From the NCBI RefSeq assembly GCF_004364165.1, contig NZ_SOAY01000014.1, positions 124,001-188,000 on the forward strand: DNA of 64,000 nucleotides, given 5' to 3'. A program made the translations under genes and the position numbers. The notes beneath the pieces are model-generated. The model saw nothing but the letters and a program-made list of their open reading frames with translations, was not told where the DNA came from and did no database searches. Positions within the stretch are counted from its first letter, which is position 1; each line of letters starts with the position of its first letter. Of this stretch, positions 32,925 to 40,169 are shown one piece after another. The stretch comes from Maribacter spongiicola. Lineage in GTDB: Bacteria; Bacteroidota; Bacteroidia; Flavobacteriales; Flavobacteriaceae.

Positions 32925-34955
32925 ATGAACAACGAACTAGATCAATTAGCAGCCGATAATATAAGGGCATTAGCTGTAGCGATGGTAGAAAAGGCAAACT
33001 CTGGACACCCAGGTGGGCCAATGGGAGGCGCAGACTACATGCACATTTTATATTCTGAATTTTTCAACTACGATCCTTCTGATATGAAGTGGCCGTTTCG
33101 TGACCGTTTTTTCATGGATGCTGGGCACTTATCTACTTTAATGTACGCTCAGTATTACTTATTGGGTAACTATGCAAAAGACGATATAGCTAATTTTAGA
33201 CAATGGGGATCGGTAACACCGGGGCACCCAGAGGTTGATGTTGCAAGAGGAATCGAAAATACATCTGGACCATTAGGTCAAGGACATACTATGGGTGTTG
33301 GTGCTGCAGTAGCGGCCAACTTTTTGAAGGCACGTTTTGGAGATTGGATGAACCATAAAATTTATGGCTTTATTTCTGATGGAGGTGTACAAGAAGAAAT
33401 TTCTCAAGGTGCAGGTAGAATTGCAGGTCACTTAGGCTTAAGCAACTTTATCATGTTCTATGATTCTAACGACGTACAGTTATCATCTAAAACCGATGAG
33501 GTAACTTCAGAAGATACAGCGAAGAAATATGAAGCATGGGGATGGAAAGTCGTAACTATCGACGGCCATGATCATGATCAAATTAGAAAGGCGTTAACAG
33601 ATGGCAATGCAGAAACAGATAAGCCAACGTTGATTATCGGTCAAACGATAATGGGTAAAGGTTGTGTAACTGCAGATGGCACTCCATACGAGGGTTATAC
33701 AGAACTACACGGTAAGCCAATTGGGGATACAGGTGCAGATTATGAAAAGACCTTATTAAACTTAGGTGCAGACGTAGCGAACCCTTTTGATATCTATTCA
33801 AAAGTAGAGGAGTACTACGAAGGTATTATCAATAAAAAGAAAGACGAGGCTCAAGCTAAGAAAAGAGAGATTGATGCATGGCGTTCAGAGAATGCTGAGC
33901 TATCTGCAAAATTAGACGGTTTCTTAGAAGGTAAATTACCAGACTTAGATTTCAGTTCTGTAGCTCAGAAAGAAGGTCAGGCAACACGTGCAGCATCCTC
34001 TAACGTTTTAGCTTACTTAGCACAGAATGTAGAGAATATGATCGTATCATCTGCCGATTTATCTAACAGTGATAAAACAGACGGATTCTTAAAGAAAACA
34101 CACATTTTAAAGAAAGGTGATTTCTCTGGGGCATTCTTACAAGCAGGTGTAGCAGAATTAACAATGGCAACTATGGCAAACGGTATCGCGCTTCACGGTG
34201 GGGTAATGGCGGTAGTAGCAACATTCTTTGTATTCTCTGATTATATGAAACCAGCTATTCGTTTAAGCTGTATTCAAGAATTACCGGTGAAGTTTGTTTG
34301 GACACATGATGCCTTTAGAGTAGGTGAGGACGGACCAACACACCAACCAATTGAGCAAGAAGCACAAATACGTTTGTTAGAGAAATTAAAGAACCATAGC
34401 CACGAGCAAAGCTTCGTAGCATTGCGACCTGCAGATTCTCAAGAAACAAATGTAGCTTGGAAAATGGCTATTGAAAATCAAAAGACACCAACAGGTCTTA
34501 TTTTATCAAGACAAGGAATTGGGGACGTACCTGCAAAAAGTGGTAACCGTTACGAGGAAGCATTAGGAGCAGAAAAAGGAGGATACTTAGTACAAGAAGT
34601 AGCAGATCCAGATGTAATCTTAATCGCTAATGGTTCTGAGGTATCTACTTTGGTAGCTGCAACAAAATTGTTGGAAGAAAAAGAAGGGTTAAAAGTGAAT
34701 ATTGCTTCTATTCCTTCAGAAGGTTTGTTCAGACAGCAATCTGAAGCATACCAGGAAAAAGTAATTCCGCCGAACAAACCAGTTTTCGGACTTACAGCTG
34801 GTTTACCAGTAAACTTGGAAGGTCTGGCAGGAGCTAACGGTAAAGTGTTCGGTTTAGAGCACTTTGGTTACTCTGCACCAGCAAACGTACTTGATGAAAA
34901 ATTCGGGTTCACCGGAGATCAAGTATACCAACAAGTAGTAGATTTTTTAAAATAA
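32925..34955 (+). CDS. tkt: Transketolase
   Basis: 676 residues, full length. The thiamine-binding domain begins 'RALAVAMVEKANSGHPGGPMGGADYMHIL', followed by 'HPEVDVARGIENTSGPLGQGHTMGVGAAVA' and 'SDGGVQEEISQGAGRIAGHLGL'. The pyrimidine domain contains 'VWTHDAFRVGEDGPTHQPIEQ', with the flexible-loop and catalytic residues, and the C-terminal domain is complete. It transfers two-carbon units in the non-oxidative pentose phosphate pathway. Codon use is rich in frequent codons, as for a highly expressed gene. The transaldolase gene follows after 55 bases. Confidence 0.96.
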   Translation: MNNELDQLAADNIRALAVAMVEKANSGHPGGPMGGADYMHILYSEFFNYDPSDMKWPFRDRFFMDAGHLSTLMYAQYYLLGNYAKDDIANFRQWGSVTPGHPEVDVARGIENTSGPLGQGHTMGVGAAVAANFLKARFGDWMNHKIYGFISDGGVQEEISQGAGRIAGHLGLSNFIMFYDSNDVQLSSKTDEVTSEDTAKKYEAWGWKVVTIDGHDHDQIRKALTDGNAETDKPTLIIGQTIMGKGCVTADGTPYEGYTELHGKPIGDTGADYEKTLLNLGADVANPFDIYSKVEEYYEGIINKKKDEAQAKKREIDAWRSENAELSAKLDGFLEGKLPDLDFSSVAQKEGQATRAASSNVLAYLAQNVENMIVSSADLSNSDKTDGFLKKTHILKKGDFSGAFLQAGVAELTMATMANGIALHGGVMAVVATFFVFSDYMKPAIRLSCIQELPVKFVWTHDAFRVGEDGPTHQPIEQEAQIRLLEKLKNHSHEQSFVALRPADSQETNVAWKMAIENQKTPTGLILSRQGIGDVPAKSGNRYEEALGAEKGGYLVQEVADPDVILIANGSEVSTLVAATKLLEEKEGLKVNIASIPSEGLFRQQSEAYQEKVIPPNKPVFGLTAGLPVNLEGLAGANGKVFGLEHFGYSAPANVLDEKFGFTGDQVYQQVVDFLK

Positions 34956-35010
34956 ATAATCTTTAGGGCTAGCCCAAAGACATACATTATAAATTTAAAA
35001 TTAGAAAAAG

Positions 35011-35664
35011 ATGAAATTTTTTATAGATACAGCAAATTTAGACGAGATCAAAGAAGCTCAAGATATGGGTATTTTAGATGGTGTTACAACGAACCCGTCT
35101 TTAATGGCAAAAGAAGGAATTAAAGGTGCAGACAACATTTTGGCACATTACAAGAAAATATGTGATGTAGTTGAAGGTGACGTTAGTGCTGAGGTTATTT
35201 CTACCGATTATGAAGGTATGATCGCAGAAGGCGAGAAGTTGGTTAAAATTAGCCCGCAGATCGTAATTAAAGTACCTATGATCAAAGAAGGTGTAAAAGC
35301 AATTAAGTATTTCTCTGATAAAGGTTACAGAACAAACTGTACATTGGTATTCTCTTCTGGTCAAGCATTATTGGCTGCAAAAGCAGGTGCAACGTACGTA
35401 TCGCCTTTCATCGGTCGTTTAGATGATATCTCAACTGACGGATTAGGATTGATCGCTGATATTCGTTTGATTTATGATAACTACGGTTATGAAACTCAAA
35501 TTCTTGCAGCATCTGTACGTCACGTAATGCATATTATCGACTGTGCTAAAATTGGTGCCGATGTTATGACTGGTGGCTTAAGTTCAATTGTCGGACTTTT
35601 AAAGCACCCATTAACTGATAGCGGTTTAGAGAAATTCTTAGCTGATTATAATAAAGGAAACTAA
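35011..35664 (+). CDS. tal: Transaldolase (short, TalC/FSA-type)
   Basis: 217 residues, the length of the short transaldolase / fructose-6-phosphate aldolase group. Motifs: '[36 protein letters not shown]', Schiff-base lysine Lys87 in '[11 protein letters not shown]', '[30 protein letters not shown]' and the C-terminal '[15 protein letters not shown]'. It transfers dihydroxyacetone units, paired with transketolase upstream. Its 3' end and terminator are repeated in diverged form at 43351-43509, which marks the right edge of the cassette region. Confidence 0.95.
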   Translation: MKFFIDTANLDEIKEAQDMGILDGVTTNPSLMAKEGIKGADNILAHYKKICDVVEGDVSAEVISTDYEGMIAEGEKLVKISPQIVIKVPMIKEGVKAIKYFSDKGYRTNCTLVFSSGQALLAAKAGATYVSPFIGRLDDISTDGLGLIADIRLIYDNYGYETQILAASVRHVMHIIDCAKIGADVMTGGLSSIVGLLKHPLTDSGLEKFLADYNKGN

Positions 35665-35691
35665 GTCGTTAGATTTAGTCTAATTATATAG

Positions 35692-35723
35692 AAGCCATCA
35701 CTGAAAAGTGATGGTTTTTTTTG
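35692..35723 (+). terminator. tal terminator, first of three similar copies
   Basis: Stem CCATCACT (35695-35702), loop GAAA, AGTGATGG (35707-35714), then eight T. The hairpin and the following 'TTTTATATTAGT' text recur at 43434 and 45831. Confidence 0.92.
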
Positions 35724-35750
35724 TTTTATATTAGTTGGCATATAAAAGAT

Positions 35751-35772
35751 ATAAAGTAACTTGTTACTTTAT
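35751..35772. repeat. Perfect inverted repeat just before the cassette array
   Basis: ATAAAGTAAC-TT-GTTACTTTAT, 10-bp perfect arms. The start of the same text follows the tal remnant near 43495-43509 but with broken arms. It could be a protein-binding dyad, since the inner half-sites are GTAAC/GTTAC, or part of the junction structure. Confidence 0.75.
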
Positions 35773-35825
35773 ACAATTGTTGGCAACAAGCTGAAAAAAA
35801 TCCGAACTATAAATTTAACTATTTT

Positions 35826-35861
35826 ATACATCGAATAAATTCGATGTATTTTTTATATTTG
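35826..35861 (+). promoter_or_regulatory. ArsR-type operator and -7 box of the first cassette
   Basis: A perfect inverted repeat ATACATCGAA-TAAA-TTCGATGTAT (35826-35849) is followed by a consensus -7 box TATATTTG (35854-35861), only 4 bases before the ATG of the regulator gene. The repeat is the kind of operator ArsR proteins bind, and its position would block the promoter, so autorepression is likely. The start site would fall at or next to the ATG, giving a leaderless message. Confidence 0.75.
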
Positions 35862-35865
35862 CACA

Positions 35866-36168
35866 ATGGATATTTTGGAAATAAATAAAGCTCTCTCTAA
35901 CAAAACAAGATTGGAGATATTACAGTGGTTAAAAGAACCTGAAAAGCACTTTGAACCACATCAAGATTTAGGACATTTCAATGATGGTGTATGCGTACAA
36001 CATATTAGAAAAAAAATGGGATTGTCACAATCAACCATTTCCCACTACCTCTCATTAATGCAAAATGTAGATTTAGTAATACCTACAAGACACGGAAAAT
36101 GGACTTATTATAAACGCAACGAGAACACAATTAATCGTTATGTTTCCAAAATAACAATGGAATTATAA
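35866..36168 (+). CDS. ArsR-family winged-helix repressor
   Basis: 100 residues. 'EINKALSNKTRLEILQWLK' is the standard ArsR opening and 'VQHIRKKMGLSQSTISHYLSLMQNVDLVIPTRHGKWTYYKRNE' is the DNA-binding helix and wing. The insertion 'EPEKHFEPHQDLGHFNDGVCV' has His and Cys residues but no classical CxC metal site, so it may sense a small molecule. It is paired with an NADP-dependent oxidoreductase in cassette 1, which suggests control of that enzyme by its substrate. Confidence 0.9.
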   Translation: MDILEINKALSNKTRLEILQWLKEPEKHFEPHQDLGHFNDGVCVQHIRKKMGLSQSTISHYLSLMQNVDLVIPTRHGKWTYYKRNENTINRYVSKITMEL

Positions 36169-36310
36169 TTTTTTATAATAATAAATCGATAAATACCGAA
36201 TTATAAATATGATATTTAAAAACAAATAATGGATTTATAGCAAGCGACCTTCAGGACAAGTAAGCGAAGAAAACTATACCTTACATATTGAAGAACTAAA
36301 TACAACAAAC

Positions 36311-37234
36311 TTGAAAAAAGGAGAAATTGTAGTTAAAGCAAAATATATCAGCGTAGACCCTTATATGCGGATTCAGCAATCTGCACTAAATTCTTGGGAA
36401 GTTCCACATCCTTTAGGCGTGGTTCAAGGTTCTGGAATGGCTGGAGAAATTATAGCATCAAATTCTGATACTTTAAAGATTGGCGATTGGGTAAATTGTT
36501 ATACGGGTTGGCAACAATATGCGATTGTAAAAGATACCGAAGTGCGTTTGCTAGATACCAAAATAGCAACTGTTTCAACATCGTTAGGTATTTTAGGTAT
36601 GCCAGCTAGAGTTGCCTATTTTGGAATTATTGAAGCTGGAAAAATAAAAACAGGAGAAACAGTAGTTGTATCTGGTGCTGCTGGAGCAGTAGGTTCTACT
36701 GTGGTACAAATAGCAAAACTCAAAGGATGTCGTGTTATTGGCATTGCAGGTTCTCAAGAAAAAATGAACTTTTTAGAGCAAGAACTTGATGTGGATGCTA
36801 CAATAAACTATAAAGAAAATAAGACACAAGAGTCGATGGTAAAGGCATTAAAAACAGCCTGTCCAGAAGGAGTTGATATATACTACGATAATGTTGGTGG
36901 AGTTATTACCGATGCTGTTATCGATGTCGTAAACGTTGGTGCTCGAATACTGGTTTGCGGACAGATATCACAATACAATCACGCTTTAGATAAGCCTGAA
37001 ATGGGACCAAGATTTTTACACAAAGTTCTTTATAAAAGAATAACAATTCAAGGAATATTAGCCAGAGATTATAATGATAGAATGCCTGAAATGATTTCAG
37101 AGATGGGATCTTGGGTTAAAGATGGAAAAATTAAATATAAAGAAACTATAATTCAAGGTTTTGAAAAGCTTCCGAAAGCACTTTCAGGACTATTTGATGG
37201 CGAAAACACTGGTAAAATGATTGTAAAGGTTTAA
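36311..37234 (+). CDS. NADP-dependent medium-chain oxidoreductase, N-terminus apparently frameshifted
   Basis: 307 residues of a zinc-free alkenal/alkenone reductase-like MDR enzyme: 'GEIVVKAKYISVDPYMRIQQ', 'GVVQGSGMAGEI', NADP motif 'VVVSGAAGAVGSTVVQIAKLKGCRVIGIAGS' and 'YYDNVGGVITDAVIDV'. Coordinates use the first in-frame start (TTG at 36311). However, family-like sequence ('KRPSGQVSEENYTLHIEELNTT') continues upstream from 36242 in the same frame with no start codon before a stop at 36227, while an ATG at 36229 is out of frame by one base. A single indel near the start is the simple explanation. The gene may be inactive or start downstream with a shortened first strand. Confidence 0.8.
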   Translation: MKKGEIVVKAKYISVDPYMRIQQSALNSWEVPHPLGVVQGSGMAGEIIASNSDTLKIGDWVNCYTGWQQYAIVKDTEVRLLDTKIATVSTSLGILGMPARVAYFGIIEAGKIKTGETVVVSGAAGAVGSTVVQIAKLKGCRVIGIAGSQEKMNFLEQELDVDATINYKENKTQESMVKALKTACPEGVDIYYDNVGGVITDAVIDVVNVGARILVCGQISQYNHALDKPEMGPRFLHKVLYKRITIQGILARDYNDRMPEMISEMGSWVKDGKIKYKETIIQGFEKLPKALSGLFDGENTGKMIVKV

Positions 37235-37251
37235 TGATTTGAATAAAGCCA

Positions 37252-37387
37252 GTTGCCAACAATGTGTATAATTCATTGCTAGTTATAGCCTACTTACGAA
37301 AGTCCTCGCGGACTTTCTATCTGTGATTTATTTGCTAACTTTAGTGCTTAAACACGCAACGAAACCATACACGAACACGTTACCAAC
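37252..37387 (+). repeat. Cassette spacer 1 (attC-like)
   Basis: 136 bases from GTTGCCAAC (37252-37260) to GTTACCAAC (37379-37387). Near-complementary arms: GTGTATAATTCATTGC (37264-37279) against 37356-37372. An inner perfect hairpin GAAAGTCC-TCGC-GGACTTTC lies at about 37299-37318. The next gene's ATG comes four bases after the spacer. Confidence 0.75.
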
Positions 37388-37390
37388 AAT

Positions 37391-38221
37391 ATGAAAAAAC
37401 ATTTCTTCCTAGTTGCGTTTTTAACCATTTTCACGATTCAGGCGCAAAGATTCGATATAAAGGACTTTAATGAAAAGACAGCAATTGCAGAATGGTTAGT
37501 TGATTATGATTTAGCTGCTTGGTGGTCTACAGATTCACTCATGACCAAGGACAAGTCAAGAATTAACCGAATCGGAAAAGAGTGGTTTTGCTTCCAAGAT
37601 TCAACTCAGACGTGGCATTCTGTTTATGGAAAATATGAAAATGGAGTTTACGACCAAGTTTTTCATTTTATCGTAAAATCAAGTTCTGATGTCAAAGAAT
37701 CAACAAAAAAAATTAATTCAGAGTTTTTGAATTCTCATGCTAAGGCTCTTAACAAAGCTTTTGAGCAATCGAAAGGAATAAGAGATTCATCCGGACTTAG
37801 GTTCAACAACTACATTAGAAAAAATGAAAAAGGGAATTTCAATGTTTACATATTACCTGCTTTCCAGCCAGACGGAACAGCAATTTACGGTGGAGAATTT
37901 ATTTACGAAATTACCCCTGAAAATCAAATTGTAAATGACCAGAGTTATTATCAAGGTAACTTTAGAGGTTTCAAAACAGACCCGCCAAGAGAAATTTGGA
38001 TTAATTATCGGGAATTGGAAAAACCATCTTTGGGGAGTGTTTTCTTCGCTTGGTATTACCAACCGTACTTTACAAAAATTGTTATCGATAATAAAGAAAG
38101 TTTTTCAACTCCATTCAAAGGTGGAACAGAATGGACGTGGATTCATGCGGAAAAGGACTTGAAAAAAGAGGCAAAAGCGAAACGCAAAGAAGAGCGTAAA
38201 AAGAAAAAACAGCGCGAATAA
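37391..38221 (+). CDS. Exported protein of unknown function
   Basis: 276 residues with a signal peptide (about 1-19, ending 'TIQAQ'). The mature part is mixed alpha/beta: 'IAEWLVDYDLAAWWSTDSLMTKD', 'WFCFQDSTQTWHSVYGKYENG', 'FNVYILPAFQPDGTAIYGGEFIYEITPENQIVNDQSYYQG'. The end is a strongly basic tail of about 20 residues ('KKEAKAKRKEERKKKKQRE'). I do not recognise a family. It is the single gene of cassette 2. Confidence 0.8.
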   Translation: MKKHFFLVAFLTIFTIQAQRFDIKDFNEKTAIAEWLVDYDLAAWWSTDSLMTKDKSRINRIGKEWFCFQDSTQTWHSVYGKYENGVYDQVFHFIVKSSSDVKESTKKINSEFLNSHAKALNKAFEQSKGIRDSSGLRFNNYIRKNEKGNFNVYILPAFQPDGTAIYGGEFIYEITPENQIVNDQSYYQGNFRGFKTDPPREIWINYRELEKPSLGSVFFAWYYQPYFTKIVIDNKESFSTPFKGGTEWTWIHAEKDLKKEAKAKRKEERKKKKQRE

Positions 38222-38227
38222 AATACT

Positions 38228-38427
38228 GTTGGTAACAATGGCTATAATTAATGCGGACTTCGGTCTTTACGCCAAGGTCTGTGTATATTTATAAAGTCGC
38301 AAAATCTTTGGGATTTTGCATTTGAACAAAAAAAAGAAAAAACAAAACCAAAAGCTTTTGCTTAGCGCGAGACAGGAAATCCGCTGGATTTCCGCCCCGC
38401 ACTAATCATAGCCGAGACGTTGTGTGC
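38228..38427 (+). repeat. Cassette spacer 2 (attC-like)
   Basis: 200 bases from GTTGGTAAC (38228-38236) to GTTGTGTGC (38419-38427). Outer arms GGCTATAATTAATGCGG (38240-38256) against 38397-38413 pair at 15 of 17 positions. Inner perfect hairpins: GCAAAATC/GATTTTGC (38299-38319) and GGAAATCC/GGATTTCC (38375-38393). The interior is clearly homologous to spacer 4. Confidence 0.78.
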
Positions 38428-38509
38428 AATTTCCTGAATCAAGAAACTATATCAAATTTTATGTAAGAAAATTATACTAGATTTAACTGTTAGTCAGAAA
38501 TAAGAGAAT

Positions 38510-38779
38510 ATGAATTTAAAAGAACTATTGAATATTGCAAAATCGGAATTAACGGATATGACAACTCTTAGTAATCCTGATTTTCGATTAGAACAAGCGG
38601 AATTTTTTAAAGATGAAAAATGCTGGGAAATAGTAGTTTCCTATCTAGTTGAAAATACTAATCCAAAAAATTCACCATTAGCAGCCATTACATCGGAATT
38701 CAAGTATCATCGGATTTACAAAAAACTAAAAATAGATGAAAATAAAAATGTTGTTGGATTTTTTATGTGGGAAAATTAA
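38510..38779 (+). CDS. Small protein paired with PIN-domain protein
   Basis: 89 residues: 'MNLKELLNIAKSELTDMTTLSNPDFRLEQAEFFKDEKCWEI' style start, seen as an N-terminal helix, then a central beta-sheet region ('CWEIVVSYLVEN', 'YHRIYKKLKIDENKNVVGFFMW'). No family recognised. Its stop overlaps the ATG of the PIN gene (TAATG), so the two are translationally coupled and likely work together. An antitoxin-like or immunity role is possible but unproven. Confidence 0.78.
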   Translation: MNLKELLNIAKSELTDMTTLSNPDFRLEQAEFFKDEKCWEIVVSYLVENTNPKNSPLAAITSEFKYHRIYKKLKIDENKNVVGFFMWEN

Positions 38780-39231
38780 TGAAACTGATTGACACTAATT
38801 CATTAATAATTTTGTTAGTTGGACTTATTGACCCTAAACTAATTCAGAAACATAAACGGACTTCAATTTACGAAGAGCAAGATTTTAATGATTTATTATC
38901 TTTTATCGGAGATATCGAAAAGTTAGTTGTAATTCCGAATGTTTGGACTGAGGTAGACAACCTTTTAAACAACTTTAATCGCGGTCATAAAGAAAGATAT
39001 ATCGAAGAAATTACTAAAACAATAAAAATTACAACCGAAAAATTTTTAGAATCTAAAACAGCGATTGAAAGTATTGGTTTCCTTGATTTAGGTTTAACAG
39101 ACTCCTTGTTATTAGAATATTCTAAAGAATGTGAATTACTTATTACCTCTGACTCAAAACTTTCGGATTATGCAATTGCAAGTGGAGTAACTGTTTTTGA
39201 TTTAGTAAAAAATAGAAATGAAAGAATATAA
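38779..39231 (+). CDS. PIN-domain protein (possible toxin/nuclease)
   Basis: 150 residues from the ATG at 38779. PIN acidic positions are seen: Asp in 'KLIDTNSLIILLVG' near the start, Asp/Glu in 'IPNVWTEVDNLL', 'LDLGLTDSLLLEYS' and 'LLITSDSKLSDYAIASG' near the end. PIN domains cut RNA with metal ions; many are toxins of two-gene systems. It is coupled to the small gene upstream in cassette 3. Cassette arrays often hold toxin-antitoxin pairs, which would help keep the array. Confidence 0.75.
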   Translation: MKLIDTNSLIILLVGLIDPKLIQKHKRTSIYEEQDFNDLLSFIGDIEKLVVIPNVWTEVDNLLNNFNRGHKERYIEEITKTIKITTEKFLESKTAIESIGFLDLGLTDSLLLEYSKECELLITSDSKLSDYAIASGVTVFDLVKNRNERI

Positions 39232-39236
39232 AAACT

Positions 39237-39434
39237 GCACACAACAAAGCCTATAAAACATAGCTAATTCGGGCTTTCCGAGAGGTTCGTCAGTATTTTC
39301 CAAAACCGCCAAATTTACAATTTGACGATTTAAAAGAAAAAAGTTAAAGCGAAAATTGTAAATTTAGCTAAGCGATATTCCGAAAGGTTCGTGCTTTTTT
39401 GCACGCTACGTTTCATAGCCCAAACGTTGGCAGT
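39237..39434 (+). repeat. Cassette spacer 3 (attC-like)
   Basis: 198 bases from GCACACAAC (39237-39245) to GTTGGCAGT (39426-39434). Outer arms GCCTATAAAACATAGC (39249-39264) against 39405-39420 pair at 13 of 16 positions. A long inner inverted repeat joins AAATTTACAATTT (about 39311-39323) with the segment near 39353-39366. Its interior differs from spacers 2 and 4. Confidence 0.75.
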
Positions 39435-39483
39435 AATTAGACAAAGTTGAACATAACCATTATTGAGACTTGAATAAATAAGT

Positions 39484-39912
39484 ATGACAACAACAACATT
39501 TCTAACATTTGTAGGCGACCAATGTGGAAAGGCTGTGGAAGCGATAAGCTTTTACACTTCCATCTTTCCGAATTCGGAAATTAAAAGCATAAAAAAATAC
39601 TCGGAAGGAGAAGCAGGAGGTACACCTGAGCTTATTAAATATGGAGTATTTACATTAAATGGAACTGATTATATGGTTTCTGAAAGTAATTATAATCACG
39701 CTTGGTCATTTACACCTGCAGTTTCACTTTTTATATGTGACAATTCTGATGATTTGATACGAACACTTTTCGAAAAGCTTTCTTCAAATGGTGGTCAGGT
39801 GATGGTTCCTTTAGACAGCTACAAAGGTGATGGAGATTACGGATTCGGCAAGAAGTTCGGATGGTGCCAAGACAAATATGGTATATCGTGGCAATTTGTA
39901 CTTACTGAATAA
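39484..39912 (+). CDS. VOC-family protein, PhnB/3-dmu-9_3-mt type
   Basis: 142 residues: 'FLTFVGDQCGKAVEAISFYTSIFPNSEIKSIKKYSEGEAG' and 'FGWCQDKYGISWQFVL', the two beta-alpha-beta-beta-beta halves of the PhnB-like VOC group. These are small metal- or ligand-binding dimers, and most have no proven reaction. It is the only gene of cassette 4. Such VOC genes are common in mobile cassette pools. Confidence 0.9.
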   Translation: MTTTTFLTFVGDQCGKAVEAISFYTSIFPNSEIKSIKKYSEGEAGGTPELIKYGVFTLNGTDYMVSESNYNHAWSFTPAVSLFICDNSDDLIRTLFEKLSSNGGQVMVPLDSYKGDGDYGFGKKFGWCQDKYGISWQFVLTE

Positions 39913-39948
39913 CCAACTATAAGAAAACTATCGAAATATAAAATAACT

Positions 39949-40149
39949 ACTGCCAACAAAACCTAAACGTAATGCGGACTTTAGGGTTTAAAGCCAAGGT
40001 CTATGTATATTTATAATGTCGCTAAATCTTATGGATTTAGCTTTGGACAAGAAAAAATAAAACTAAACAATAAGCTTTAGCTTCGTGCGCAGACGGAAAC
40101 GAAAAGTTTCCTTGCCTCCGCACTGCGCTTAGCTCAAGCGTTGTGTGGC
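39949..40149 (+). repeat. Cassette spacer 4 (attC-like)
   Basis: 201 bases from ACTGCCAAC (39949-39957) to GTTGTGTGGC (40140-40149). Outer arms CCTAAACGTAATGCGG (39962-39977) against 40118-40133 pair at 12 of 16. Inner hairpins GCTAAATC/GATTTAGC (40021-40041) and GGAAAC/GTTTCC (40095-40111) sit where spacer 2 has hairpins of different sequence. Confidence 0.78.
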
Positions 40150-40169
40150 ATTAGCGAAGTGAATAACTA

